The notes: a model not told the origin generated them from the letters alone. A stretch of DNA of 64,000 nt from Dendrolimus kikuchii (GCA_019925095.2 CM034412.1:2728001-2792000), one strand, 5' to 3'; shown: positions 38,491 to 49,689, numbered from the stretch's first letter. Numbers and translations: made by a program.

Positions 38491-38692
38491 ATACATACAT
38501 ACATACATAACTTCACGCCAGTTCCCTTGCGGGGTAGGCACGAACAACAGAGCGCCATTTAGGCCCATTCTTACACACTTCACTTGCTTCTTTGACATTC
38601 ATAACTCTTGTCATGCACACTCGTCTGTTCTTAAGGCTCCTGACATCACCCTCCGCTAGTACACGATCAATTTGATCATGGAAGGTGTGTCG
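38491..38692 (-). mobile_element. RTE-type LINE, 5'-truncated copy with target-site duplication
   Basis: (ATAC)n tail at the left, truncated at GGTGTGTCG at the right. TTAGGTAAC flanks both sides (38482-38490 and 38693-38701). Confidence 0.9.
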
Positions 38693-38903
38693 TTAGGTAA
38701 CCATAGACACAATATCGTTACTCACCCCATGAAAATTCCTTGTGGTATTTACACCCTACCCGCTGCAATTTGCCATATAATCTAATCTTGGCCATAAGTA
38801 ATAACGCCATATCTCACCCCATGTTAGACCTAACTCGTCCCCTGGGGGTTGTATAAGTGTTGCGGGTTGTTATGGAGGGGTGAATTGGGTGTAAGATTAA
38901 TGT

Positions 38904-39230
38904 ATGGTGTTTCAACCGATTGGAGAAGTTAAGTCGATTTTGAACGGTTCATTTCTGATTTTCAATTTGAATGTAGCAAAAGCGATCAAAATAAACGTAA
39001 AATTGTATAATTCAATGACATTGAATACCATCGAATTCATTTTGGTTGATCCGTCTAACATCAGTCTTAAGCTGAAATTAGACGCTCTCATTGCAGTTTT
39101 TCAATCAAATCTAGAAAAGACAAACCTAATGAATTTTCGCCAAAGGCCAAATTGTGATTCTGATAGTACGGGCCCCGTACTAGCAGAATCACGATTTGGC
39201 CGTACTACGGGAACGAGGAATCGTGTGTAA
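38904..39230 (+). CDS. Hypothetical ORF, 108 residues
   Basis: Open from ATG to TAA with no recognised repeat in its first 240 bases. The composition (FILVDPSNISLKLKLDALIA) could be protein-like, but there is no known motif and the 3' third runs through a palindrome at 39145-39201. It may be chance. Confidence 0.2.
   Translation: MVFQPIGEVKSILNGSFLIFNLNVAKAIKINVKLYNSMTLNTIEFILVDPSNISLKLKLDALIAVFQSNLEKTNLMNFRQRPNCDSDSTGPVLAESRFGRTTGTRNRV
39145..39201. repeat. 57-bp palindrome
   Basis: GGCCAAATTGTGATTCTG is inverted as CAGAATCACGATTTGGCC (one mismatch). The centre AGTACGGGCCCCGTACT is itself a perfect palindrome. Confidence 0.85.
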
Positions 39231-39321
39231 CGAAAACTATTCTAGATGACCTAAGTTCACTAAGTTGCATTTGCATTATTAAATAAAAACACGTATTCAT
39301 TTGGTTGCACTGGTATATTGA

Positions 39322-40105
39322 ACTGAACAGACTGAACAGACAGACTGAACAGACAGACTGAACAGACAGACTGAACAGACAGACTGAACAGACAGACTGA
39401 ACAGACAGACTGAACAGACAGACTGAACAGACAGACTGAACAGACAGACTGAACAGACAGACTGAACAGACAGACTGAACAGACAGACTGAACAGACAGA
39501 CTGAACAGACAGACTGAACAGACAGACTGAACAGACAGACTGAACAGACAGACTGAACAGACAGACTGAACAGACAGACTGAACAGACAGACTGAACAGA
39601 CAGACTGAACAGACAGACTGAACAGACAGACTGAACAGACAGACTGAACAGACAGACTGAACAGACAGACTGAACAGACAGACTGAACAGACAGACTGAA
39701 CAGACAGACTGAACAGACAGACTGAACAGACAGACTGAACAGACAGACTGAACAGACAGACTGAACAGACAGACTGAACAGACAGACTGAACAGACAGAC
39801 TGAACAGACAGACTGAACAGACAGACTGAACAGACAGACTGAACAGACAGACTGAACAGACAGACTGAACAGACAGACTGAACAGACAGACTGAACAGAC
39901 AGACTGAACAGACAGACTGAACAGACAGACTGAACAGACAGACTGAACAGACAGACTGAACAGACAGACTGAACAGACAGACTGAACAGACAGACTGAAC
40001 AGACAGACTGAACAGACTGAACAGACTGAACAGACTGAACAGACTGAACAGACTGAACAGACTGAACAGACTGAACAGACTGAACAGACTGAACAGACTG
40101 AACAG
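39322..40105. repeat. Minisatellite: 52 x 13 bp plus 9-bp units
   Basis: One 9-bp unit ACTGAACAG (39322-39330), then ACTGAACAGACAG repeated from 39331 to 40006, which is exactly 52 copies, then eleven ACTGAACAG units (40007-40105). Because 13 is not a multiple of 3, the minus strand reads the same 13-residue peptide cycle (CLFSLSVQSVCSV) in every frame with no stop, while the plus strand has stops. The 361- and 283-residue minus-strand frames are products of this repeat, not evidence of a gene. Confidence 0.97.
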
Positions 40106-40109
40106 CGAA

Positions 40110-41090
40110 CAAATACAAAAAGCTTAATATAGAATGTATTGCACCCAATATTCTGTTTAATTAGGAGACAGCGCCATCTAGTTTTGCACTGGTAGAACTG
40201 TAACACTTTTGGGGCTACACATCGATAATAATATGAAGTGGAAAATACATTTTTATTATTTAATGTTGAACTATGATTTTCACAAGACATGGTACCGCCA
40301 CTTATTCAAACCACAATACACATTCTTTATATATATATTCCTTCTCTTTTTGTATAATAATATGTATGTATAATTTTGCCTTACAACTTGGAAGACGTCG
40401 CCATTTTGTCGTCGGATTCGTTTGCGGTGTTAAAAAGACAGACATGTAAGAAATAATAAGTTCTTGGCAAGTGCAGTGAGTTGTTGAAACAAACTAAATG
40501 GCGACCGCCCAGAAAAGTGTTTTTTATTGTTTGATTGATTGATTAAGGAGGTTTCAGTTTCCGTGTATGTGTGATATCTACTTTTGAAGTCAAGATGGAC
40601 ATTCTTAGTTGACGGGGTTTTGGGTGCGTGTATATGGACCTACTTATACAAAATGGAACCAACCCACATACTGACAGTTTTGAGAAAAAGCCGTTTTTAT
40701 TAAAATTTTGCGTACAAAAACATATGTCTATATTTTGGAAAAAAACATTTAGAATATTGTATATTATATTTTCTCGTTATGATTTTTATTGACTCAATAG
40801 AATGTGCATTTTGAAAGTTTTCTGCATCCTTAACCCAATTTTGGCATGTTTGTGGATTGGTTCTGTTTTGCATAAGTAGGTCCATAATAGTCTCTTATAT
40901 TTATTTATTGTTATTCTATAAACATTTACACAACAATTGAAGGCAACAAAATTATACTATTATTTTCAGCGGCTTCGTGTGTACGGAATATCCGAGGCTT
41001 TTTTTTACATGCGGATTCCGCACGCACACACATTGAATATATCTATATGGAAAGATAAATAAAATTGAAATGTCTGTTTGTAAAGTCAAA
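40110..41090. other. No recognised gene
   Basis: AT-rich. Contains a TTGATTGATTGATT run near 40530 and the imperfect pair GGACCTACTTATACAAAATGG / CATAAGTAGGTCC (40636-40885), an inverted-repeat hint only. Confidence 0.4.
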
Positions 41091-41094
41091 ATAA

Positions 41095-41275
41095 AAATGT
41101 GAAAAATCAGGGGTGATAATTCGGACCAGGAGATTCCGAAAATATGATTTTTTGAGTTTTTGTCTGTTTGTCTGTCTGGATGTTCCGGCTAATCTCTGAA
41201 ACGGTTGGACCGATTTTAACGGTACTTTCACTGGCAGATAGCTGATGTTATAAGCAGTAACTTAGGCTACTTCTT
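41095..41275 (+). mobile_element. Interspersed repeat H, copy 1
   Basis: GGATAATTCGGACCAGGAGATTCC and TGGATGTTCCGGCTAATCTC match 54722-54835. Confidence 0.65.
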
Positions 41276-41404
41276 TTTTTTTTTTTTTTCAATACTAAAG
41301 GACATTCATTCATTCAAAAATTCATTCAATTTGTATAAAAAACTGACATAAAAATATAAATACCCTGATGGATATTATTTTATTTTAGATCTTATATCAT
41401 TACG

Positions 41405-41516
41405 TTAAAGTTCGAAATTGTATAACAACATACAGCGGTCAGCATTTTTCATTTCGGTTAACACTTGTTTTTCGTCTAACTCCCATCCGCTGAGTAACGT
41501 GCGATAAGGAACTTTG
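41405..41516 (-). CDS. Terminal exon of an unrecognised gene
   Basis: Minus strand: acceptor GTTTTTTACAG|C, then an open frame of 36 residues (KVPYRTLLSGWELDEKQVLT..., ending NADRCMLLYNFEL) to TAA at 41405-41407, with AATAAA about 20 bp beyond the stop. The other two frames close early. The polyadenylation signal and tidy acceptor argue for a real last exon. The preceding exon must end in phase 2 and was not found. Confidence 0.5.
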
Positions 41517-41559
41517 CTGTAAAAAACGAACTTAATTGTAAAAAAAAAGATTTCATAGG

Positions 41560-42400
41560 TGATATTTTAATTGCTTTGTCGCTTTTCTTTATCTTTTATT
41601 GTTACTCTTTAAGTCGGTGCCAAGTAAAACAAAAAAATTGCAAAATGCATCGACTTCGAGATGTCGTAGAAAACATTTTTAGTAACCTACTCTTGAAGTC
41701 TGTTTCTTTTTTGCTAGAAATTTTTATCTTTAATTTTTTTTAAGCTACTATTGTTAAACACTTCTTTAAATATGTATTTGTTTGTGGACTGTAAATATTT
41801 TAGTTATAAATGAAAACTACACGTGCGTAATAGAATGATGATTTTAATGGCAACGGAGGGAAAAATATACAGATAAAAGAATAAAACCAACTTCGTTCTA
41901 AATTCAAATATTTAGTGGCCAGTACTGTGCCACACTAAAGTAATAAATACTTTTTGTTGGAGATTCCAACAGATATGTTTTTCAATAACAATGTAATTTA
42001 TATGAAGCTGTACTAAATCCAACGCAAAAGGAATCATCAAAAAAATATGGCTGAATATGCATATTTATACGACGAGTTGAGAACAACCACCTTTTTTTCA
42101 ATCGGTTAACAGATTCCCTATAAATTTATATGTGAGTATGGATTGTTTTGTTTTCCTATGAGCGACTTTACACCGATCGCTTGTTGTCCACGCCATCAAT
42201 CACACGACGAGCGCCGAGTGACGTGTGCCCGGCGATTGTTTTCAAATCGCCCGCGTGTAGCCGCCTTTACATGGACAAAGTATAATCTGACCACTTTCAT
42301 TCTTAGAGCCCTTGTACACTGTATTTAATCATTCGCAGGAGCAAAACGGAACCAGTATAAAATCGTAATGTCCGTCTGTCAGTTACTATATCTGTATGTG
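41560..42400. other. No recognised gene
   Basis: AT-rich DNA. A GC-richer patch at 42160-42270 (CACACGACGAGCGCCGAGTG) may be a small transposon remnant. Confidence 0.4.
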
Positions 42401-42405
42401 TTTTC

Positions 42406-42690
42406 ATCCGTGCAGGAACTTTCCTGTGGCCGGGCAGCCTGTCGTAAGAGGAGACAAAACAACCCACAGCCAGGTGGTAAGGCATTTGCCCGACTGGATG
42501 GCTACCACCCCTGGTCTAAAGTGTGTCGCCATAACAACCTTGAGTTGTGTTTCGGCATTAGCGACGAGGTTCCAGTCTCCCAGCAGCGCATTTGTAGCAC
42601 CTTTAGTGTTGCAAATGTCTATAGGCGATGGTAACCGTTTTCCATCAAGTGGGCCGTCTGCCTGTCTGCTGAATTCCTGCAATAAACAAA
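42406..42690 (+). mobile_element. SINE-1 with internal deletions
   Basis: ATCCGTGCAGGAACT then a jump to TTCCTGTGGCCGGGC, and a second gap after CCAGTCTCCC. Ends ATTCCTGCAATAAAC. Confidence 0.9.
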
Positions 42691-43461
42691 ATGTATTAAA
42701 AAGTATTGATATATAAAATTCAGCCTTCCTAAAATGACGTAAGTTCCTACATTTTTTTTTAAGTGTCTGTCAAAAGTTATGGCCCACAGGAAGTGCCTGG
42801 CAACTGTAGATTTTTGTTTATAACAATATCATATTTGATATATGTAAAAACTAGACTTGCTACTTTGACGTAAGTTAGTATGGTTTTTTTCCACCTTTGA
42901 TACCTGCTACCTGAAAAAAGGCCCCGTTTTCAGCTTAGCGAGTATTCATTCCAGTCTAAGTTTATATTAAACCGATCCTAAAAATTTCATCTTTCCTAAA
43001 ATCACGTAAGTCTGGGGTGACTGGGGTCTTGGGCCTACAGTGTGGCCGTTCTATAAAGCCACATTTGGCATCTATCAAATTGACTTTAGTAGTGACGTGA
43101 ACTATTGATGATGATACAATTAGTAACTGGAATCGATATAGGAAGTAACACAATAACCAATCAATTAAAATAAAATGATTTACGAACTTAATAATAATTT
43201 ATGTTTAAACTTTTCGACTATACATCCATCTCCAGGTCACTTCACTAATATTTAGGAAAAAGTGTTGACGTGCATAACGTTATCATGTGTTACATTTTTA
43301 AAGAAGTAAGCTATTTATGGTGTTTAAATTGTTTGATATTTGATATGGTTTGATATAAAATTATTTTGACACTGTTACAAATTTAGTTCGTCAGTATTTA
43401 CATGGAACTTCAAATAGGGCTTCTTAGAACGGCTCAATTATAAGTACATAAATTATGATAA

Positions 43462-43885
43462 TACATACATACACACATACATAACTTCACGCCAGTTCCC
43501 TTGTGGGCTAGGCACGAACAGCAGAGAGCCATTTAGGCTTATTTTAACATACCTCACTTGCTTCTTTGACATTCATAACACTTGTCATGCACGCTCGTCT
43601 GTTCTTAAGGCTCCTGACATCACCTTCTGCTACTACACGATCAATTTGATCATGGAAGGTGTGTCGTGGTCTTTCACGACCTCTGCATCCATCCACTTTT
43701 GCATTGTATATCTGTTTAGTCATTCTTTCATCATGCATTCTTTCCACATGCCCGAATCACCGGAGCATTCCTTTCCTTACCTTCACCCCGACACTCTCTT
43801 TCAGACCAACTCTCTTTCTTACTTCGGTATTACGAACGCGGTCCGCGAGCGTCACTCCGCAGATTTTGCGCAGTGCTCGCAAACT
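43462..43885 (-). pseudogene. RTE-type LINE, longest copy in the window
   Basis: On the minus strand it encodes LRKICGVTLADRVRNTEVRK, VGLKESVGVKVRKGML, a stop in place of W, FGHVERMHDERMTKQIY and RPRHTFHDQIDRV, the C-terminal region of an RTE-type reverse transcriptase. The tail (ACATACATACACACATACAT reversed) is at the left. Confidence 0.85.
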
Positions 43886-44786
43886 ATGATCAAATATTAA
43901 TAAAGCAAATACTACTTTAAATATTTAATAATATATGGAGACATTAATAACAAACTGAGTAGGTGGCGCTACTAGTAACAAATGCTATTGACTGCACATA
44001 AAAAAGATTATTTTATTTTTAAAATTTCATCATAAAAATAATTATAATTATTGTTCTATAATAATGAAAAATCTACTTGACTCCTTAGAATTATGACGTC
44101 ACACAAACGCATTCCCAATAAGCAGTTCTTAACCAGATTTTTCGCACCACAAGAAAAAAGCTTAATACCTCTACGTAACCCTTAACTGATACGCACTTGG
44201 CTGATTTAAAAAAAAACTGATACATAATCGAAGTAGGTATATACACAATTTTCTACATTGTTCAGTCAGTGAGTAACATCCTTAAGTGTCACATAAAAGT
44301 GCACTTAACCGTAAGGATGTGAGTCCATCGATATCTATCGCTACTAGTGTTGGGCAGCGGGAACAAAACGTCGATATTTGCGAGTCAAATATTCTGATAG
44401 CCATGTAGCGCGGATTGAAGAACGTCGTGTAAACATAGGGGACGAAATATCGTTTTTAATTTAAACGATTGTAACATTTAGAAAATAAGTAAAAACTCGA
44501 TACTTAGTGTAACGAACGCCGTAACGCTGCGAAACGCCGCGCGGAAAATTCGGCTAAATATGCTTTCAGTGTTTTTTAAGTAACCTATGACACATCAGCG
44601 GGAATTATATCGAGTTCGGATTAGCGCCGATGCTTCTCTGCGGAACGTTTCACAGATGTGTCGTTAGGCTTAGGCTCTTCTCCTTTTCTTTGACGTGGTA
44701 TCTCTCTTAGTAGAATACACAGTACTCTTTGAAGATAAAACATTGTCAGATACTGTAATTTGCATTTCTTTTTGCTGAAATAAATT
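43886..44786. other. No recognised gene
   Basis: AT-rich with a GC-richer patch at 44500-44680. No splice-bounded frame was seen. Confidence 0.4.
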
Positions 44787-44952
44787 ACGGTCGCCTATGG
44801 AATTTGCAACTCTAAAGGTGCTGCCAGCTTCGAAGGGACTGGAATCTGGGCACTAATGCCGGAACATAACTCTAGATTGTTAAAGCGGTATACTCCAGAT
44901 CGGGCCACCTGGCTGACGGGACTAATATTCTTTGTCCATTGCTGCACGGATA
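44787..44952 (-). mobile_element. SINE-1, old diverged copy
   Basis: TCGCCTATGGAATTTGCAAC, GGGACTGGAATCTGGGCAC and GCTGCACGGAT remain. Confidence 0.75.
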
Positions 44953-45099
44953 TTGTCACAATTACCACGTACTGACGGGGAGGAAATTCTCACATCGAGA
45001 TCACATTTATCATTTATAACATACATATTTTGACACAAAAATCAGTCAAAAGTTATAAAAGAATAGGTCACATTTCAAAATCTAATCTATTTAAGTATT

Positions 45100-45412
45100 A
45101 ATACACAAAGTTTGAACTATTTACGAAAAACTTCAAAACATTTCCAACCAGCTGAGCCCAGCGCTTTCACCCGCTTACTTGACAATTATCGTTATACTTT
45201 GGATAATGCACACTATATCCTTATAAGTTATAGCCTATGTGTTATTCTGATGTGTAAGCTATATTATGGTAAAGTTTCATCAAAATCCATTCAGTAGTTT
45301 TACGTGAAAGAGTAACAAACATACATTTATAAAGATATAGTGTCAATTATTCAAAGTATAACGATTTTCCACCACCACGCGGGTGAAACCGCGGGCGCAG
45401 CTAGTAAATAAA
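45100..45412 (-). mobile_element. ACTAGC-ended repeat
   Basis: On the minus strand it begins ACTAGCTGCGCCCGCGGTTT then CACCCGCGTGGTGGTGG. The frame 45112-45297 is part of it. Confidence 0.75.
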
Positions 45413-45624
45413 TAAAACTAATTACGGAACTGCTGTTTCAATTTAATAATTTGATCTAAAATTGCATAATATGTGATGTCACGTTAGGGAAGGAGGAGTC
45501 TCATGAATATGACCACCTGCGACAAGTACGAGGGAGGGTCAAAAAATCATGAAATTCGTGTGACATAATTTGTGGATGGCCCCTTAGCACGTGGTAATTG
45601 TAACAATATACACAAAAGGTCAGA

Positions 45625-45745
45625 AAACTGTCTAATGACCGGCTCCTATATCTCAACGACCGTTCATTTCCCTTACTATCGGTTAAAATTTGACATAACC
45701 TCCGTACAATTAATGTCAAAATTTAACTGAAGGTAAGTGAATGAA
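45625..45745. repeat. Relative of the hairpin repeat at 4275
   Basis: AACGACCGTTCATTTCCCTT and TCAAAATTTAACTGAAGGTAAG are shared in inverted orientation. Confidence 0.5.
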
Positions 45746-45754
45746 TAATAAGAC

Positions 45755-45850
45755 AGATAAACCGGCCATAAGCGCTGCAAGTTTTCTGGCCAGGATTCGA
45801 ACCCATGTATTTTGAGTTTGGGACGCGAGTGCGCTAATCACTAAGCTACT
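45755..45850 (-). mobile_element. tRNA-like sequence (SINE head or tRNA pseudogene)
   Basis: On the minus strand, GCCGAAGTAGCTTAGTGATTAG carries an A-box-like element and GGTTCGAATCC a perfect B box 40-50 bases on. The acceptor ends do not pair, so it is not a working tRNA. Confidence 0.55.
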
Positions 45851-45867
45851 TCGGCTTTACTTGATAA

Positions 45868-46305
45868 TGTCGTCAGCCAATCACCATCCACTGCTGGAAG
45901 TAGGCCTCCTCAAGTCCTCTGCTTTCCTCATTCGGCACCTACCAGCAACCTTGCGCAGGTCGTCAGTCCATCAGGCTGGAAAGCGCCTGACACTACGTTT
46001 ACCAAGACGCAGTTCCACTCCTGGACTCGTCTGCTCCATCGGCCATCGGTCCTGCGACAAATGTGACCGGCCCTTCAACTTCTAAATTTTGCAAACTATG
46101 TCCTATATCCTCCAAACTATATCCTCATTTCTAACTCTATCCATAAGAGAAAAACCCAACATATTTCCCTCCATAGCCCGTTAAGTGACTTGAAATTCGT
46201 GGACCAGTCCTACCGTCAGTGTCCAAGTCTCAGCCCCCCCGTACGTCAGGACTGGAAGACGCACTGCTCGAAGACTTTCGTCTTCAGGAATTGCGGGATG
46301 GTCAA
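45868..46305 (-). pseudogene. LINE fragment, second RTE-like family
   Basis: GTCGTCAGCCAATCACCATC...TAGGCCTCCTCAAG, CACTACGTTTACCAAGACGC and GACTCGTCTGCTCCATCGGC match 63393-63868. Both copies stop within a few bases of GGTCGACCAT / GGTCAACCAT on the 5' side. Confidence 0.8.
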
Positions 46306-46429
46306 CGAAAAAACACATTACATGAGAATACATTATAATAACTTTGTAGGGTCGGTAAAAATTAAACCAACATATATTTATAATGAATTCTCTACTCTAT
46401 ATTACAAATCGCTGTCTACATAAGCCTTA

Positions 46430-46940
46430 GGTACTTATTCTTAAAGTTATACACTTAAACTATAATAATATGAACGACAATGTCGCGTCGTTTTGCTTCA
46501 CATAAAAGCTTCAACGGCGCGTGCCGTGGGAGCGAATGCGCGCGGCCTTACGGCTTATCAGTATAACAAGGACTGACTCGCTCCTCCTGGACTCGGCTAC
46601 GGGCGGGCTCTTGAGGTGCGTCGGAGTTCGATATTGCGAGAACAAACGAATATTCCCGAGCGCACGTCGGCTGTATTTGCCCCGCCACAATATTAAAAAA
46701 GTTTTTAGAACTGCAACGGTTGACTTCAAAATATTCGGCCGTATGTTCGTAGCCATTATGGTCGGTCCAGTCCAGTTGCTACGTTTGGCCGTTTTAACGA
46801 TTTGTACTGCAGTGTCATTTTGATTGAGAACTCATGAATTGTTAATATTTTGTTTGATTTACACTAATAACAGGGTCACAACCATAAAATCAATAAATAA
46901 TAATAAAATCAGGTTCATTAAAAAAATATCGTCGTAATAT
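46430..46940. other. Unassigned GC-richer patch
   Basis: 46505-46680 is GC-rich with overlapping 100- and 81-residue frames on opposite strands. No motif or splice pair was seen. It could be an eroded transposon or a promoter-proximal region. Confidence 0.35.
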
Positions 46941-46954
46941 GTCAAAAATTGGTA

Positions 46955-47201
46955 CATACATACATAACTTCACGCCAGTTCCCTTGCGGGGTAGGCACGA
47001 ACAACAGAGCGCCATTTAGGCCCATTCTTACACACCTCACTTGCTTCTTTGACATTCATAACTCTTGTCATGCACGCTCGTCTGTCCTTAAGGCTCCTGA
47101 CATCACCCTCCGCTAGTACACGATCAATTTGATCATGGAAGGTGTGTCCTGGCCTTCCACGACTTCTGCATCCATCCACTTTTGCATTGTATATCTGTTT
47201 A
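46955..47201 (-). mobile_element. RTE-type LINE copy with 14-bp target-site duplication
   Basis: Bounded by GTCAAAAATTGGTA at 46941-46954 and 47202-47215. Runs from the (CATA)n tail to TATATCTGTTTA. Confidence 0.95.
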
Positions 47202-47426
47202 GTCAAAAATTGGTATTCTACTAAATCCACAATATCTTCTCAATATCGTCGCGGTGGCATGATAGTAGAAAAAATTGGTATTACCATTAGCAGAGATTTA
47301 TCAAGCCGAAATGAACATTGAAAGGCTACCAACATTTTAAACATTTATTTCGCGAGGTTTAACTTATAAAAATATAATACAGAGAAAGTGTGGCTTGCCA
47401 CGGACGCGCCATTGCTATTAACAGAT

Positions 47427-47800
47427 TTTTTTTATTGGACTTGACTTTATGTTGTTGGTCCGAAGACCTTACAACTTTACCGGGGTCTTTGGGGCGAGTG
47501 CCTCGCTCGAGCCCGGGGGGGCAACTTGCTCGAGGGAGCTCCCTAAGGAGTTTTACCTCGGCTGGACTGTTGCCATGAATGGGGAATGAATTTAATGATG
47601 CCCACCATAGGGCGACACAAAATACTAATTGAGAACGGGCGACGGGTAATATAAAGCCCGAAGGGAAGGATCACGGCGGGCCGGGATCGGTGGTTCGCGG
47701 TGGCCTACGCTATCTTACTGCCGTTTCGCAACGTGTTATGGCTGGGAGAGAAGAAACGGCGAAAGAAACTTCCCAGCAACACGCCTAGTCTATCCTGTGG
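47427..47800 (-). mobile_element. Interspersed repeat family B, copy 2
   Basis: Inverted partner of 7806-8158, beginning with a T-run and TTGGACTTGACTTTATGTTG. Confidence 0.8.
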
Positions 47801-47992
47801 GGGGAGCTATGTCAGAGTACCGAAATCAGGCAAACCTACGATTGAGACACCAGTGTCCGCCGATTTTGACGGGACACTAATAGCAGATTTGGGCCCCTGG
47901 GCTTATTATATATTTTTAGCGTTCCGTAGGTTTTTTCTTGTCAAAAACGGCGCTTTTATATTATAAAATGAAAAATTCTAAAAAAAAATTAA

Positions 47993-48450
47993 TGAATGAA
48001 TGAAAACTCTTTATTGTTCACCGTAACTTAAACCTAGATATTTATTATAAACACATTTAAATTAGAACAATGGGCGGCCTTATCGCTTTTTATTTTTATT
48101 TTTTATTGCAGGAGATCAGCACACAGGCAAATGGCCCACTTGATGGAAAGCGGTTACCATCGCCTGTGGACATTTGCAACACCAAAGGTGCTACAAGTGC
48201 GCTGCTGCTCTCTAAAGGGAAACTGGAATCTGGTCACTAATGCCGGAACACAACTCGAAGGTTGTTATGGCGACATACTTTAGACCAGGGGTGGTAGCCA
48301 TCCAGTCGGGTAAATGCCCTACCACCTGGCTGTGGGTTGTTAAGTCGCCTCTTACGACAGGCCGCCCGGCCGCAGGAAATTGTATTCTTTCTCCGTTCCT
48401 GCACGGATAAAATCGCTTCTATCGCTTATAGCGATCTCTTCCAGGCAACC
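47993..48450 (-). mobile_element. LINE 3' end, family K, split by a SINE-1
   Basis: AACTCTTTATTGTTCACCG and AACAATGGGCGGCCTTATCG lie left of the SINE. TAGCGATCTCTTCCAGGCAA lies right of it. Confidence 0.8.
48087..48408 (-). mobile_element. SINE-1, full-length, in LINE K
   Basis: TTTATTTTTTATTGCAGGAG to GTTCCTGCACGGATA. ATCGCTT on both sides is a possible short duplication. Confidence 0.9.
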
Positions 48451-48639
48451 CGCAAAAATTTAAGTTGTAGAGCTACAAAAAAAAAAAAAAATACCTTGAC
48501 CTCGCGCACGAGATTACGGCCATGTGGTATATGGAGTCAACGATCATCGTACTCCATATTCCACATATCCATCGTGCTGTCTGTTAACTGTCTAATAGCA
48601 AAGAGCCTTGACCGACACCTAGAGAGGCTCTCGCTCGGT

Positions 48640-48850
48640 AAATTCAAATTCAAAAGTTTTCATTCAAAATAAGTTCCACTCGAGAACACTTTTTGAAGGT
48701 CATACATGTAAGTTAACTTCCTATTCTATGTACACCGCTTCGCAACGTGTTGATGCTGTAAAGGAGAAGAAGCGGCGAGAAACTCCCCAGCAACACGTCT
48801 AGCTAAATATTGTTTTTCTTTATATTTCATATTCTATTTATATCTCAAGT
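48640..48850 (+). mobile_element. Interspersed repeat E, copy 2
   Basis: AAATAAGTTCCACTCGAGAAC, TTTTTGAAGGTCATACAT and CCAGCAACACGTCTAGCTAA, as at 32150. Confidence 0.75.
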
Positions 48851-48982
48851 TCTTTTTTTATAAGTTTTACAGAAGTATGTTACAGAATTACTTTTTGAAG
48901 AATTAATGGAGTTGTAGCAAACAATGCATACTCAATATGACCAAGACAAAAAAAGAAAAAAAGCAAAATAGGTAAAAGGTAA

Positions 48983-49125
48983 ATGGATGAAGGGCCTGAT
49001 ACAGAAGGCGGTTCTCCTGAGCACGGCACGTATTGTGAGGAAGTTTCTGTCTTTGAAGCCCTAACTACCGGTAGTCTGGACCCTAGGCCCGCTGCCGACG
49101 GACGTCATCTTTTTACATTTTTTTT
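48983..49125 (+). other. Unassigned coding-like fragment
   Basis: An acidic frame (MDEGPDTEGGSPEHGTYCEE) precedes a LINE end. It is probably retroelement-derived; I do not recognise it. Confidence 0.25.
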
Positions 49126-49144
49126 AATATATGTCTATTATATA

Positions 49145-49607
49145 TATAATAGACATATATTAATTATGATAACTCTTTTACAGTGCAGGCTGTCAAACTT
49201 TGGAATGCGCTGCCTCTTACTGTCAGAGAGGCCAAAACATCGCCTACATTTAAGAACGCACTCAGAAAACACTACCTTTCCTTAAATAATTATTCCTAAT
49301 TCTTATATTATAGACTATTTAGTATATACATATGTATATATAAATATGTATGTATTTAATTTATAAAGTAATTTAAGTATGTGTACTTAATTCATAAATT
49401 ATGTAGTTTAAGTATGTTTATTTATGATATACCTGCTTAATAATCTGCATCACCTATATTGCCAGATTAGGTTAAATTATTCCTTAAGTTAGGTTGCCTG
49501 GAAGAGATTGCTTTAAGCGATAAGGCCGCCTATTGTTTCTACCATGACAATATTGTAATTGTGTATATTTGATATTGTATATTTGGTGAACAATAAAGTG
49601 TTACCTA

Positions 49608-49610
<3 letters not shown>
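49145..49610 (+). pseudogene. LINE 3' end, family K, with polymerase C-terminus
   Basis: The frame FTVQAVKLWNALPLTVREAK...LRKHYLSLNNYS ends at TAA near 49301. The W-N-x-L-P block is the classic C-terminus of CR1/Jockey-type LINE polymerases. The 3' UTR (GGTTGCCTGGAAGAGATTGC, TAAGCGATAAGGCCGCC, GAACAATAAAGTGTTA) follows, then (AT)n. It is the reference for the fragments at 12.05, 13.4, 37.1, 48.0 and 58.9 kb. Confidence 0.85.

Positions 49611-49686
<76 letters not shown>
49611..49686. repeat. (AT)n microsatellite, about 76 bp
   Basis: An uninterrupted AT run directly after the LINE K 3' end. Confidence 0.97.

Positions 49687-49689
<3 letters not shown>

Noticed and set aside
39322..40105. CRISPR array
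   Set aside because: The units are directly adjacent with no unique spacers, and the context is an animal genome. It is a minisatellite.
39205..40290. 361- and 283-residue frames on the minus strand
   Set aside because: Both are the 13-bp minisatellite read through. Any frame is open because the unit lacks stops on that strand, and the flanks have no coding signal.
42962..43153. Minus-strand frame KVNLIDAKCGFIERPHCRPK as an exon
   Set aside because: A weak acceptor exists but no donor. It overlaps the spaced ACGTAAGT motifs and matches no family I know.
45755..45850. A working tRNA gene
   Set aside because: A and B boxes are present, but the 5' and 3' ends do not form a 7-bp acceptor stem. 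A SINE head or pseudogene is more likely.
46521..46823. 100-residue frame in a GC-rich patch
   Set aside because: Opposite-strand frames of similar length are also open, which GC-rich DNA explains. No motif or splice site supports it.
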